From: Paraspadella gotoi
Lineage: Eukaryota > Chaetognatha
Assembly (NCBI GenBank): GCA_051294375.1
Contig: CM119263.1
Span: 30,319,376-30,383,375, forward strand
Direction of reading: 5' to 3'
Length of the DNA: 64,000 nt
Made by a program: the position numbers and the translations under genes. Positions 34,101-49,100 of this stretch are shown in pieces. Position 1 is the stretch's first letter. Each line of letters starts with the position of its first letter. The notes beneath the pieces are model-generated. The model saw only the letters and a program-made list of their open reading frames with translations. It was not told the DNA's origin and did not search any database.

Positions 34101-37100
34101 CCTCGGTGGCGTAGAGGACTTCGGTGATCTGCCCGACCAAGAGGCCGATCTCGTCTTCGCCTTCTTTGTCCTGACACATGATCTCGATTGCGCGAAGTTT
34201 CCCGTAGTAGAAATCTCGTTCCTTTTCCAACGCTACAACCGAATTTTGCATCTCTTGCAACTGACGATTTCGAGGGGGGGGGGAAAGAATTGTTTATTTT
34301 ACTTTCGTCATGACGACACATAAAAATATCAAGCCGCACAACCTGTTCCTCCAGCTCCTTGACGACTTCGGGGTTGGGGCGGCCCTTCGCGACGCGGCTC
34401 TGCTGTTGCGGGGGGATCGACGCCTATTAATCGAAATCAAGATTAAACTTCAATATTATTTTATTCAAATTAAATCATATATAATTCCCCCCCCCTCCCC
34501 TTACCTGCGGCCGCTTCTGCGCCGCCGACGCTGAGGACGGCGCCTTCGCGAGCGGCGCCCGCGATCTTGCGGCGGGAGCGGCGGCGGCGGCGAGACCGCG
34601 AGGTTTGGCGCCGACGTCGACGTAGCCGCGGGCCTCGAGTGGGTCGTACTCCATCGATCCGTCGTAGTTGGCGTCGAAGAACTTCTTGAACCACTGCGTG
34701 TGTGAGGGGGGGGGAGGGGGGGAGGGGAGGAACGGGGATAATCATAAGAAGAATTAAAAAAAAAAAAAAACTTCTTCCTCACCTGAACGAACTCGAAGTT
34801 CTCCATGTATTTCCCTTTGACCAACTTCTCGATGGGGATGACTTTGTCGACTCCGTTCTTGTTGAAGCAGTTTTGAAGATGTTTGAAGTTGGAGATGTAG
34901 TCCGTCTCCAACTTGCTGTTGAATTTGATCTTTTTGATCGGGATGGTCGCTGAATGAACAACCGAAGACGAAGTTATAAAGCAATACCAACTAATAAGGA
35001 CTACGTTTAGAGAAAAACCTGGAAACAACATGTCCATGAATTGGCAATAGACGGCTCCGGTGCACAGTTGTTCGATCTTGCCGATGTTCATCTGAAATTG
35101 AAAGAAGATGTTAAACTCCCGCCTTTCCGCATCCCACCAACACCACACCCTTATCGTCGTCGCACCGAGAGGCTCTCGTTGATCCACATGAGGTAATCGT
35201 TGCGACTCAACGCCCCCGCGGTGACGACGGTGTTGTAAACATTGACGGCGGCCATCTTGGATTTTCGCTCGCGGAGAAGGGAGGGGAGGAAAAAAGGGGG
35301 AGGAGGTGGAGGATCGAGTGCTGAGGGGGATTGCGAAGTGGTGGTCGAATCTGATGCTGTACACACGGATTTGTTGGAATGTTAATAGATTTACACCTAA
35401 AAATTGTAAAAGATAACAAAAACGGATAAACAGCTCATTCCACAACAATGCCCGTCGAGAATAACAAAAAAATGGAAACCGAAATGACGGAGATAAAAAA
35501 GTTTATAAAAGTCAAAAGTTGAATTGGTCATCAGCACCGCTCGAACACTCTATAGAGGTCGTTGAGATTCGCCACATGGAGCACGGATCCGTCTGTCTCC
35601 AGTTTGGCCGGCGCCGCAAAGTCTCCGCTCCGCACGGCCCGAAACAAGACGTGCTCCACGCGCCAGGGCCACGCCCCTGGCGCCAAAGGGACCGTTTTGA
35701 CTCCGGCACCGCTGTCCACAAACTCGGGGTCGTCGGCGTCGTCGCCGCCCAACGGTGCCTTATTATTTAAATTAAGAAAAAACGATTATAACTCATTATA
35801 ACTCATTTGCATATTGAAAATGCTTCAAATAAGTGCAGCTTGAATCATGAGCTTCGGATGGCAAAGGGTCTTTGATATTGTAGTACGAGTTCATAATAAT
35901 ATTTTAGGGATGGTGTTCCTCACCTTGAAGGCATAAAACAAGGCCATCTGACGGCAAAAAGTGGAGAAGCAGAGTTTCTCATCTTCCCAATCTACTTCGC
36001 CGGCAGCGCGGAGGAGGAAGATGGGGAGGTGGTCGAGACAGGGCACGAAGTCGGGCAGGAGGAGAGGACTGAGAGGGAGGAAGAAGAAGAAGAGGGAGGA
36101 AAAGGAGGAAGAAATGAACACGAAGAAATCCCCTCAACTATGTATTTCATTGAGGAAAGCTCTCAGAAATGGCTTCCTCTTCACAATTAAATCAGTTGGG
36201 GAATCCAGTCTCATCACTGACACCCTAACCGCCGATCTTCGCATTTCACAATCTTCACAACTCACAGCGAGGTGAGATTCCCCCTCTCGTCGATATCCAC
36301 CGAAAAGTAGTCCAGGAGCATCTCGCGTCTCGACACCAAGAGATCGCGAACGAAGCCGGCGATCTCATCCTTGGCGCCATCCTCTGGGCCCCATCCCGAT
36401 GCCGGAAGGTCGAGCGCCAGCAGCGCCAGGTCGAAGATCGGCGCCGGCGTTGTCAGACGAAGGAGGGAGAAGTTGCCGAAATCACGGAGGAGGATTTGGT
36501 AGAAGAGTTCCTCCGTCGTCTGGGAGGACGAGGAGTCATTGAGGACGAAGAATTTACAGTTTTATTTATCGAATTTCGAGACTCCCAAAAATTCGAAAGG
36601 CAAAATTGATCCAAATAAATATTAATTAAAAAGAATCAANNNNNNNNNNCAACATGATAGAATAAAGATTCCTATGCGGCTAAATAAAATGACGAAATAA
36701 ATGTTATTATTACAGCTATATGTAAAATTAGATTATTAAAATGGTAAAATTCATAACATTCAGTATATTTGTTTGAAGCAGAAGAGATATGAAACTTAAG
36801 CATTACACTTCCCCCGCTCATCTCACCTTTTGAACGTTGATCAAATAGAGCGACGTCCCGTGCTGCAGCAAAGCCCTCTTCCGATTGACGCAGCCGACGA
36901 AGACGAATTCGGTGAACAAGGCAGTCAAATCGCTGCTCCGCTGCGCCTCCGCCTCCGCGCGGAGTTCGCGAATGCTGCGAAGTTTGATCATGCGCCGAGA
37001 TGTCACGTTGGTAGATGGGGCTTTTGACGATTCTGGGCCGCCCTTTGGAGCTCGGTCGGTGCCGATAGTCTCATGATCCGGGGCATCGTCCAGAGTTTCT

Positions 37101-40100
37101 TTCGAGTCCGTCGACGGGTTTGAATTCTCCGCATCGAGTCTCTTGACTTTTATTTCCTCACTTTCCCTCTTTCCTTCAATTCCATTAAATTCCTCCTTTT
37201 CGTCCATTTCAATTTCCACTTCTTTCCATTTACTTTCTATTTCCATTTCCTCCGTTTCGTCCACGAGTTTAGAACTCGAGGCCACTTCTTCCAAGTCATC
37301 CAGACCCTCGAGGGTCTTCGCGTCTTTCGACGTCGTCTCCGCCAACTCCTCCGTCCGCTCGGTCGCCTCACCCTTCTTTTTCACATCGAAAAAAGCGTCG
37401 AGTTTTTGAGATTTGCTGTCGGTCCTCACTAATTGATGATCGTAAACTTTTTTCTTGGCGGAGGAATCTGCCGAGGCGGCCGGCGCGGCTTCGTGTCTCG
37501 TCTTCGTCGGCAAGAGACTCTGTACGGCGAACTTTCGCGCCGACGAAGAGGAAAGAAGCTGCGACTCGAGTTTCTTCTCGATGATTTCGACGATCGAATC
37601 TGAAATGGAAAAATCGAAATTCATCGAATAGAAGTTCTCTAATGTCATTTGCATATCGTAGCAATGTATAGATGCTTTAGAAAAGCGTCTTGCTCACTTT
37701 TAAAACTCATCGCCCCTTTATACAGTATAAATACATAAATCTATTTTTGAGTCAAAACGATTCCCAAAAACCCCAAACTCGTTAAATCATGTTAAAAACC
37801 CAAACCATAAAAGATTTACCCTCGTGCAAAAAGTGAACTTCGTGTTTTGTCGGATGAACATTGACGTCGACGTTTCGCGAATCGAGAGTGAGAGAGAGAT
37901 AAGCGAAAGGATGAGATCCTTTGGGAAGAAGAGACGAGTACACGTTGGCGAGGGATTTGCGGATGGAGGCGCTGTCCACCAGACTGCATGGGGGGGGACA
38001 CAGACCATCAGTTTCACATCCGACCACGGAAAAATTCCTACCACCTCCATTACCCTTCCTACCGAGTACACAGACCATCAGTTTCACATCCGACCACGGA
38101 AAAAATTCCTACCACCTCCGTTACCCTTCCTACCGAGGTTCGAACTAATCTTGATCGTCGATCGCGTTTCTCACCGATTGTTGATGAACATGAGCAACTG
38201 CAGCTTCTTCGATTCGTAATTCGGGGACGAAACGAATCCTTTTAAGTTGAATTTAAATTTGTCCTCGACGATGTTCACCTTTGAAAGCAAATGAACAAAT
38301 AAGAATTTCACTACAAATTAACTATAACGGAAGAAGCGACTAATGAATTGTTACCTCGACCAAATCTTTCTCCAAGGCGATTCCGTAGATGGCGCGGATG
38401 TTCTCCCTCTTGGAGGCGTTGGCCGTCGTCTTGACGTCGGTGGAGGCGTCGCCCGACTTTTTGAGGGCGAAAGCGACGCCCGAGTTGTGGATGGCGTATT
38501 TGGTCACCACCTCCGCTGGATCAAGACAAATTGTTTCAATAGCAACAACCTTTGGCTTAAGGGGCTTCCTACCCTCAATGAAGCCGCCTGCCACTGGGGC
38601 GGTTACCCTAGGACGGTCTGGCTTTGCCAACACAGTGGGGATTCGTTAGAACGCACGGTTGGGATAGTGAAGTGTTAGGCAGTGTGAATATACCGCCACA
38701 CCTTTTCCATTTCATCATTCTCATTCTCACCAATTCTGGAATGTTCCTCGGCCGGATTGCTGAGCGCCTTCCGCCGAGTGGCCACGTTGTAGAAAAGGTC
38801 CTCGACGGTGATAACGGTGCCGACGTTTCCGGCAGCCGGACGAGGCTCGCCTTTGAGCACTCCGTCGGAATACGAGGCCTGAAAAACGAACAAAAATAGA
38901 GCAGCGGAAATTTTAATAGGGCCTCTCTTACAAGCAGCTTTGACTATCTAAATGACTCACCTTCCAACGGACTTACCTTCCAAGCGCATTTGGACTCTTT
39001 AGTCTTCGTGACGATGGTGACGTGAGCGACGTGACTGATCGACGCTAACGCTTCACCACGAAACCCGAACGTCCCGATAGACTGCGAAGAATGTCTTAAT
39101 CAGACCCTTTTCCGAGAAATGCTCCCGCTCCATCCTTTTAATTATAAAGAACCTGCAAATCCTCGAATTTATCGAGTTTTGAGGTGGTGAACCTTTCGCA
39201 AACGATCTTCATGTCCGCCTTCCCGATCCCGCATCCGTTGTCGCTGATCTGAAGGAGTTTCATTCCTCCGGATTTGATTGTCACGGCGATCGACGTCGAT
39301 CCTGACGTCAACCAAGATTCCTCAGTATAATTTCAATAGAATATGGGAAATTAATTTGAATTTGTATAATAAACATGATAGCTTCTGCAACCTATGTCTC
39401 ACAGTAAATTGTCATTTATATCTCAAGCTGACGATGTCCCTTTTTTCTCATTTGCATATTGCAATGAAAGGTAAAAATTAGATATCGTCCTGTTTGACCA
39501 GTCGCATTTCGCATTTCGCAATCGCACCTGCGTCGAGGGAGTTCTCCATCATCTCTTTTAAAGCGTTGGCGGGTCGTTGGATCACCTCCCCCGCCGCGAT
39601 CCGATTCACAACAGCATCCTCCAACTTCTTGATGGTTGGCACAGACGTTGTCGCCATCATTCGCTTATCACAGAAGACTAATTCTTTATCACCTCTTTAT
39701 CGCACACTAATGAATGGAGTTAACTTTTAGTCCAAGAACATGACAATCGCGACATGTTTGTCAGTTTTTTGCTTTAAAAAAAATCAGCAACAAGTGAAAC
39801 TATCACAGAATCGTAATATGAACTAGGAAGAGCCTAATAAAGCTACGGCCGACGTAAAGATGTAAAACTTGAAACCTTCACCTAACTAGGCATACCAAAC
39901 AACAATAATAATAAGGCTGGAATGTGAATAAATAGACTAGTTTTTTCCCGATTTTTGACAAATAAGAGAAGAAAAATGGCGAGGGAGTTACAAAGAGTTG
40001 AAAGCCCGCGTCACGAAGATTCTTCGTCTTTTTTAATAGTTAATCATTAACATTAATCAATCATCGTTTTAATTCTAACGTAACGCTTTAATCCCCTTTC

Positions 40101-43100
40101 TCCTTTCTCGATTCCACGAACGCCGCCTCCACGGCGTCGATGTCGGTCATTAGCGCCGCCGCGCTGTCGGCCAACTCCCCGCCCGACGCCTTCCGGGCGT
40201 AGTGGCGGGCGGCGGACACGTTGCCGACGCCGAGGAGAAGGCGGGCGAATTCGCGGAAGGCGGCGCGCGAGAGGCGAGACGTTTGGGTGGTGGAGGACTG
40301 GATTGAAGAGAAATGGAGGAGAAAGGGAAATGATAGAGACAGAGACGATGACAAAACGACTAGAGATGAAAAAGTATAATAGATGAACTTCTGAGTCAAT
40401 CCAAAATGAGATTACCCTTATCAATCTCATTTGCATATTGTCATATTGACATTGACTTGCCATAAACTCTATAGCTGTGTCATTTACTCCCCCCCCTCAC
40501 CTCCGTCGGCGTCTCCCAAATCCCGAATTCGACGAGCGACTCTACGAAGCAGGCTGCGCGGTCGTACTGCCGCATACCGAGCATGAGCTCCACGGCGCGG
40601 GCGAACTGTTCCAAGCTGATCAGCACCAAAATGGCGTAGCTTTTGAGATTGACGTTGGCGCTGCAGAGGTAATCCACGTAGCGCTTCATTACTTCCGCGC
40701 CGTCGGCTTCGCTCAGACGCGATTTCGCCAACCAGATCGCCTGGAGTTGTATTGGGAAGGATGATGTGTCGACAAAGTCGGTAAAATGTAAAACAATACA
40801 AAACAATACAAAGTATTAATTAACTAACCTGGTGCCACTGGCCGTAAGTTTGCAAGTATCGACAAGCGTCCAGCGCTTTGTCGATCAAGCAAAGGAGTTG
40901 ACAGCCTTGAGAGACTTTCCCGGCGGCGATCATGCTCGTCGCCACCAACTTGATGGTGCTCTGGAATAACGGGTAAGAAAACAGTTGAAAGAAGAATAAA
41001 AAGAAAATTAAAATAAACAGGTGCAATTGGATTTTTAATAAACCTGGGAGTCTCCATCGGCTCGGGCAGTGGCGGCGAGACAAGCCCTCAAAGCGTCTAC
41101 GTAGTGATTCGGATTAGTCGGCTCAGTCTCGAGCAAAAGTTGAACCGCTCGGTCGGTTAGACCTTGACGGAAAAGTGACAGCATGCGTTAAACGATATTA
41201 ATTGTTTACTCTAATTTTAAAGTAAACTCTCACCCAAATAAATGTAATTTTCGATGCACTGGCTGATTTGCTCGTAAGTAGAAGATCGAGAGTCTTGAAG
41301 ACTCAATCGATCCAATTGCTGAGTTTTGTAGGCGGCGTTGCTCATTAATACGTCGGCGCTCAGAGGGAGAGGCTCGGGGCTCGGGGCGGCGGAATCGGCG
41401 CGGAAAGGATCGTCCAGTGACGCCAAATCGACGACGCCGCCGACAACGAAACGCTTTCCCTCTCGTGCAGACTTTCGGCGCAAGAAAAAAAGCGCCACCT
41501 TAAGAGAGAGAAAAAACTTTCAAATTTTATTGACTATAAACTATTGTATACATAACGTCTCTGTATTTCCACCTGCCACAGATGCATAGCGGATTCGTCT
41601 CCGAAGAGTCGGGCTACGATGAGGCATCGCTCGGCGGTGCCGAAACGGCACGAGGGTAGATAATCCGTCACATCGGGGGGCATGGCGTCGACGCGCTGTT
41701 GGAGCGACTTGATGACGCTCGATTCGGCGACGACATCGAGGGGAAGGGAGGAGTTGGAGAGACGCATCAAGTTGAGATCGAATCCACTCGAAGACCAAAC
41801 CTGATTCTCCAAGAAACTCTTAAGGAAGATGGAAAGTCTGAAACGCAAAGGGAAAGTCAGAAAATTTAAGTCCTGTTAACGATACGCAACTCGCTTCGAT
41901 ATCCAGGACATGAGAAACCAACCCTGTCCCTTAGTATCTTTCAATGCATCTAAAACATTGTGTTTCACATTCGGAAATCGATATTCACGGACTTAATGAG
42001 AACACTACAGTCAAAAATTTTACTTGCAGTAACAATGGGACAGAAATTTAAAACATTTTAAACTGGCTAGGTTTTAGTCGCACTACGATAAAATTTATGG
42101 TTCCANNNNNNNNNNACATGATAGAATTAATACTGCAATATGAAGAATAAGAAGCCTAGTCTGAACTCGATCGCGATGAGATATAGCGCGATTCCCTCGA
42201 GTAAAACTCACCTCGGCGGCATCAAGTGCGGAGCGAAGATTTGCACGCCCAACTTGGAATCCTCGAAAGGCGAGCAGCACTTGCGCATCCCGAGGTCGAC
42301 GACTCGAAGGACGCCGTCCATGGAGGCGAGGATGGGCTTGTCGCTCGAGGCCCAGTCCGCGTCCAGGGTCTTCGCTCCGTCGCGGGGCGTTTTCAAGGAG
42401 GCGCACAGACGAACCTTCGAAAGGAAGAAAAACAACATATACATTTTCATGTCAATTATACACTAAAACCTAACAACGAATTAACCTCTTTGGAGTCCCA
42501 AATCTCGGCGCCGTCCCCGAAGACGACCACGAGCTTCATGTTTCCTCTTCCAGGGGCGAATTTAAGCTTCTTAATCAAACCGCGATGCGTCGGGACAGAA
42601 CGAGACACGCGCCCCTTTAAATCCCACACGTTTAAGTTGCCGTCCACGTCGCCGAGGACCTGGAGAAGAGAGGAAAGGTTAAAGAAAAATAAAAGGGAGG
42701 AAAGAAAAGAGAAAAGAGAAAAATGAAATAAAGAAGTTTTTGTATCGAGGTACAATGAGGACAATCGAGGGAGATAATCGTCCTCGTCATCCTGGTAAAA
42801 CCTCCATCTCATTTTCGCTTTTCGACTCTTGAACTTTGACGTCGACGAGAGGGAAACATTCTCGTCAACGATTTTAGGGTTCGCGTCGAAACACACTCAC
42901 TCACTCTCTCTCACCATAGTCTCGCTCTTCCAGGCGATGGCGGTGATGCTGCCCAATCCTCCGTCGGGAGAGATCTTGGATCCGTCCTTGATCACGTGAC
43001 CCTCGACGACGAAGTGGTAAAGGAGGCCTTAAGAGGAGGAGGAGGAAGAGGAGGATGATAACCGCTACTTAAGTTAATAATGTCTCGTTGACAAATCACC

Positions 43101-46100
43101 GTCTGTGTCGACGAAAACGAAATGTTCCTTCGCTGTGGCGGCGCCGGCGTTCGTTCCATTAGCGACGCTTCTCTGACTCGATTTTGCATCAGACTGAAAA
43201 ATCGAAAATAAGATGAGTTAATTTAAATTTTAAATTCATTTTATGGTATCATAAATAATAACCGACCCCAGTTTCGCCTCCTTCGAAGCCCTCGGCCGTG
43301 ATCGGCCAAAGTCCTGGCGCCGATCCGCCCGCTTCTACCGGCGCTTCGCTCCCGGCCGCGTCGACCGGCGCGGCGTCGCCGGCGCCAGACTTTTTCTTGA
43401 CGCTCTTGACCGAATGGGAGGGCGACCACTCGAGAGCGGCGACGGTCGGGCACGACTTGGGCATTTGGCGAAGAAGGGTCAGGGTCTTCATGTCCCAGAG
43501 TTCGAAGGGGCGACCTGAGGGAAAAGCAAAGGGGGTTGGGGATAGGAAAGTGGAAAGAGGATAAACAGATTTTTGGGATAATATCCTGATGGGATAAATC
43601 TAACTTGCATATTGTAGTAACCTTTTTGATCATTTTTTATGAAGAAAACAGAAAACAGCCGAGAATGTCGAAGTACTAGTAGTATAATTGGTAGGCATAA
43701 TGTAATTTTTTTCGAATCGCTGTTGATGTTAAGTTTTAGTTACGTTTTTTATTGTTTAAAAACAACGCTAAAATTGAAAGAATATTTTTCGCGCTAAAGA
43801 AGGCTCTCATCACATCAGAGCCGAAACTTGTACAATACATCTACTACTTCGCTTTGTAACTGTCAAAAGATTAAAGGTGAATAAGTGTTAGTAAGTTAGT
43901 TACCTCAGCTGCGCATTTTTATGTCCTTTGTCATGTCGTTGTTCAGAATACTTGAGAAATATAGATAGTACAAGCCCACTTCCCACCTTTATAGACTAGT
44001 ATGAAGTACTGACGCATGTGGGAGACGCGGACGGCCTCCAGCGCCGCCTCCTCTGCCGCTTTGACGCTCGTCACGCGTCCAGTGTTGACGTCAACGAGGG
44101 AAAGTTCGTTTTTGACGGGAGATGGGGAGGAGGAGGAGGAGTAGGAGGGAGGAATGATGACGCAGAAGGAGAGGAAAGATCGAAGCGTCACCCATTCAAC
44201 GCCCTTTAAAGATAAGGAAGCATAATACGCTAAAAATACCGTTGACATTGTTCACGAACCCGGGATCATCACCGACCTTAACCGCCGCGGTGTGCAGCGA
44301 AAATTCAAAGGCTTGAATCCCCGTAGAAAGATTATAAATCTGCACTGCGCCGGTTCGGGTCCCGACTGCGAGCAGCGGCTGGTAACTCTCGATGTTTTTC
44401 GTCGTCAGCGGCGGACACATTTTCAGAACGCAGACGCCCGCCGCCGCGCCGCCGCCGCTGGGGACGCCGGGGCCGATGGGCGACGACAGAGCAGGATTGA
44501 GGCCGGCCAGGAGCAGCTGCGGACGGCCGGGTTGAAGCAGGCGTTGACGGAGGGTCATGACGGGCGGGCGATGGGCGGAGGAGTCTCGAGAGTCGTCCTC
44601 GGCGTCGTTAGGTCCGGACGTCAGGTGCCAGAACATCGTGCGCCCGTCGGAGAGAAGGAGCGACAGGCGATCTTCGCTGACTGGGGAACAGGCGAAGCCG
44701 AAGACGTCCAAGTGCCGAGTAAGACGGAGGGGATCTTTGGAGAGAAAAGTATTTAATTAAATGAAGTAAAGGTTTAATATTAGTAATTAATAAGGACTTA
44801 TGTAGTATTTACCAGAAAAGCAAAGCGTCTCGTAATTCATCTCCTCGTCGCCGTCGGCGGATTTCGTCGCCGCCACTCGACGCCGCAGAGATACGACGCC
44901 GTTGTCATGGAGACAGAATACGGCGTCGCTTTGACGACAGGAAATGACACGGACGAACGAAGCCCCGCCGCGTTCGAGATTGATGGCGCCAACCGTCTGT
45001 CATTTAAAGACAAAACTATTTTATTATACAAACACTATTGACATAAGCTTATTATTAATCTAATCCTCCCCCGAAACGCACCTGGTTGATACCCAGATCC
45101 ATGACGAGGATCTCCTTGGGATAAACCATGAGGAGGTGTCGACGAACGGCTCGATGGTAAGTCAGTTGGAGACATTCGTTGGGGACGACAAAGTCTTCCA
45201 ACACTAGAAAAGGGGGAGGGTAAAAGATGAAGAGGTTCGTCTTCGTTTCACATCTCGTGGACGTCGAGTCCTTTTCGTCTTACTCCTTCCGGATTCCGAA
45301 TCTCCCGACACCAACATTCGCATTTTGGATCGAAGCGAAGTTTCTTTTCGACGTCGATCCATAGATCCTCCAGCGGCGGATCCTTTTTTAAAAAGAAGTA
45401 AAGTTTCCTTACCCTGGACCAAAAACAGGACCTGCCTCCGATTTCATATTGTTTAGCTGCACTTCAATCGCCATACTCACCAGCAGTAGCGGCAGCGACG
45501 TAGAGTTTGTCCCCATTGGTTGGCGGGCAACGGCCAATCCCGAAGTCCTCAACACAGAGGAGTCCATCGGCAGCGAGAAATGTAACTCGTGCGCCGTCGA
45601 AGGGATCAAAGGCGAAGCGGGTCAGAGGGTCGCTGGAAAAAATTTAAGAGTTACACGTCAAATCGAGAATACCACTTTTGCCACAACTACGATTTTTTTT
45701 TCCTACCTGTAAGTTTTCTTCCAAATCTTGGCCCCCGAGTCGGCGTTCCACAGAATCACCGTCGAGGGGGCGTGGAGCGCGACGAGGAGATCATGGGACG
45801 CGTCCTGCACGGAGGCCAACCAATGGAGGTCGGTGACGGGAGGCGTCGAGGCGACCGACGACGCCACCGGCTCTGAAAACTCGGCCTTGACAGACGCTTG
45901 GACCACGTCCCATATCAAGATTCGGCCCTGGAAGTGACAGAGGGGATTGCAAGAAAACGAACATCAGATCCTCTATTCACAAGGACTAACCTGAGCGTCG
46001 GCGGCGGCCAGCGTCAACGCGTAAGGATTAGAGAGGTCGTGGTGGTAATTCTCTCTGGCCCACTTGACGGCGACCACGGGACTCTTGTAGCGCTCCAGGA

Positions 46101-49100
46101 CCTGGATGACCTGCACCGTTTCGGGGTCCAGCACGACAACCGTCGACTGGCACCCGTAGGCTAAAAGGTTCGAACCCCATCCCCAGTCCACGGCGCCGCG
46201 GTTGGCCTTGCTCAGTGCGCCGGGCAGAGCGCACAAGGGGGTCTTCATCGTCGTTGATTGAACCTTCTTTGTTTTTTATTCTTTCTTTAAAGAAGCGAGA
46301 GGAAAGACTATCTTCCTCGATTCGATCGCCACATTTTGTAAATCAAATCCAAGTCAACGATTTTAATCCCGAATTTTCTGAAAGCAATATCTCACTTAAC
46401 AACTAGTTCAAAAATAAGAAAACAACGGCTCTAAGCGAAATGATTTACTAAAGTAGAAAAATAGAGTGATTTCGACAGAAGAGGATTTTAAAATAAGTCG
46501 TCCAAGGCTTCGACGCTTGATTCACTCGAACTCGTTCAAAACTAAAACTATCAACAATTCAACATTCTACATCAGAAATCTTTTGAGCCAAAAGAAACTT
46601 CTCGGCAAGCGTCTCGCTTCGATCGTCAAACTCCCTCCGACAATGATCATCTCACTACCGGAGCTTCTCGACGAGCAACTTGGCTCCGGGAACGTCCGAC
46701 GCCTCCAGCCGCCCCATTTCCGCCTTTAAAGCCGTTTTTAACCGTTCCGCCTCGCCATCGGCGCCACGCTGCTGCGAGACTTGCAGCAGCGCCAATACGA
46801 CGAAGCAGCCGCGGTTGATTCGAGTCCACGAGACGATCGAGTCGAGAGAAACGCGGGCTGAAAGGCGAGAAGCGAAGGCCGGGTGGGTGAGAAGAAGTTT
46901 CTTCACGCAAAGATGGCCGCCTAAAAAAACAAGAAAAATAAGAATTAAAACAAATGAAAAAAGAAAAACGTTATCTTAATAATAAAAAATAAGAAATAGG
47001 ACATTCACCCGCGTCCGCGACGGGATGCTCCTCGTTAGTTTCTTCGAACGGCGCCGCTACAAGATCGATGACTGCGTCAAAAGCCGAGCCCACTTCCGGT
47101 GGAAGGGCGTCAAACGCCACGTCCGCGCCCTGGTTACCGTCGACGACGCCCTCCAGGATTGTATAGAGGGCGACGGCGCCGGGTTTGGAGGCGAGAAGAC
47201 GAGCGGCGTTGGCGGCGACGTGGCGAAGGAGATGAGGTAGGGAGGCGGCAGCGAGTTCGCGGCGTCGGACAACGGGGTCTTTCTTCGAGGCGGCGTTGCC
47301 ATCACCTGAACATTAAGAGTGGCGTTTGTGAGGTTTCCTTCAGCCACACCTCCCCTTCCTTCCTCATCCAAACTCACCATCCTTTAAAATGGCCAACAGG
47401 TCGGGATGAACGTGTCGGGAGTCGCGGTGGTGCACCAAGTAGAAGAGGACCGTCCGCCCGTGCTTGGAGGCGATGACGGCCTCGAGGGATTCCGGCGACG
47501 ACGCCAACTCTTCCACGAGTGACTTGGACATCATCTTCGTGTCGTCGGTCACGTCGATGGCCGCGAGGAGGACCTGGGATTGTGATAAGAATTTTCTTCG
47601 ACAAAACTATTAAGATGAAATGCGGAAGGCAATCAACTAAAAAAATTGTATTAGTTTCATAATATTATTGTTTTTTAAAGTATCTGACCGATAAGAGAAG
47701 AGGAGCCAACATATTCTTTGTATTCTTTGATCACTTTTGGATACATTTGTTACTAAAAAGACATCTTAAGTTTTCTATGATTAGAATAACAATTAAAAAA
47801 GTTAAAATAATTTAAACTGAATAAAAAACGATTCAAAAATTTTACGTTCAACGTTGTTATCTGCAATATGCAAATAAGATTAAAGAGTCAATTGTTACCT
47901 GATACCCGTGCTCGTTAGTGGCAATGGTGACCACGTGACCTTTGAACGACTTAAGAATGACTTTTCGATCTTTCGCCGTTCCGTGCCACAAAGCGTGCAT
48001 GGCGATTCGCGCGCCAACGTGAGTGTGAAGGACGTGCACGACGGCGTCGCGAGTGCTCTCGATCACTTCCTGCCGCAGTTCGGGTTTGCACTGAAGGAAG
48101 AAAGATGAATTATAAAAATAATAAACTAATAATTATTAAAATGATATTAAAGCCTAAATTAAGATCTCTCCACACCTTTGACACTCTGAGAAACTCCAGT
48201 GTCGCCGCCTGCACGACTTGCGTGGTGAACGACTCCTTGTCCGCGTGACCCAATATCTTCCTCTTCACGTGATCCAATATGGAGTCTCTCGCTTCCGGTT
48301 TGGCGGCGAATAGCGCCTCTAGCGTCTGATGCTCCTCCGTCTTGTGAAAGGCGTAGGAGGGTCCGTAAAATTCTTCGACGAGAGTTCGACGTTGAGTCGC
48401 GTTGGTAAAGTTGGAGACGGAGTAGTCGAGAACCTGGACCATGAAGATTTCGTGAATGAACAACAATCATTTAACATTTTTGTTCGGCAAGTTTTCTTAT
48501 TTTCCTCACCGCCGAAGCGTCGGCGTGTTTGGCGATTTCGGGGACTTTGTCTTTGAAGGCGGCGACGACGACGTCGCGTTGCTCTTTTGTTCCGCGATCC
48601 ATGATTCGTTTGACGACGTTTTTCGCGTACTTGTTCTTCGACATCGCAACCTGGGGGGATAACCGGCGAAACGAAAACGTCCATGAAATGCCATAACTAT
48701 CGCCATAGATTAAGAATCTCACCAAATCTTCGCCTTTGATTTCTTGGAAAATGGCGTCGATCTGATCGCGGGTCGCGTGTTTGATGAGGCATTGGATCAC
48801 GCGTGAACAGTCGTGCATGAAGGACAGAGATCGGATGCGACCTTTGAGAATTAATAACTTTTAAACAAATTGATAAAATTGGGTTTTATTTTATGGAACT
48901 CGTTTAATTCTTTTTTACATTTTGTACCACATCTCACCTTTAACCTTCTCGAACAACTTCCCGCACAACTCCGTCCGCTTCTCCTCTTCCAAATTCTCCC
49001 TCCTCAACACCTCCCAAATCCGCTTCAATTCGACCGCTTCTCCCCATTCCTCGTCTCCCATTTTCCGTTTCTGCCTAAAGGCCTTTCGCTCCTTCTTCTT

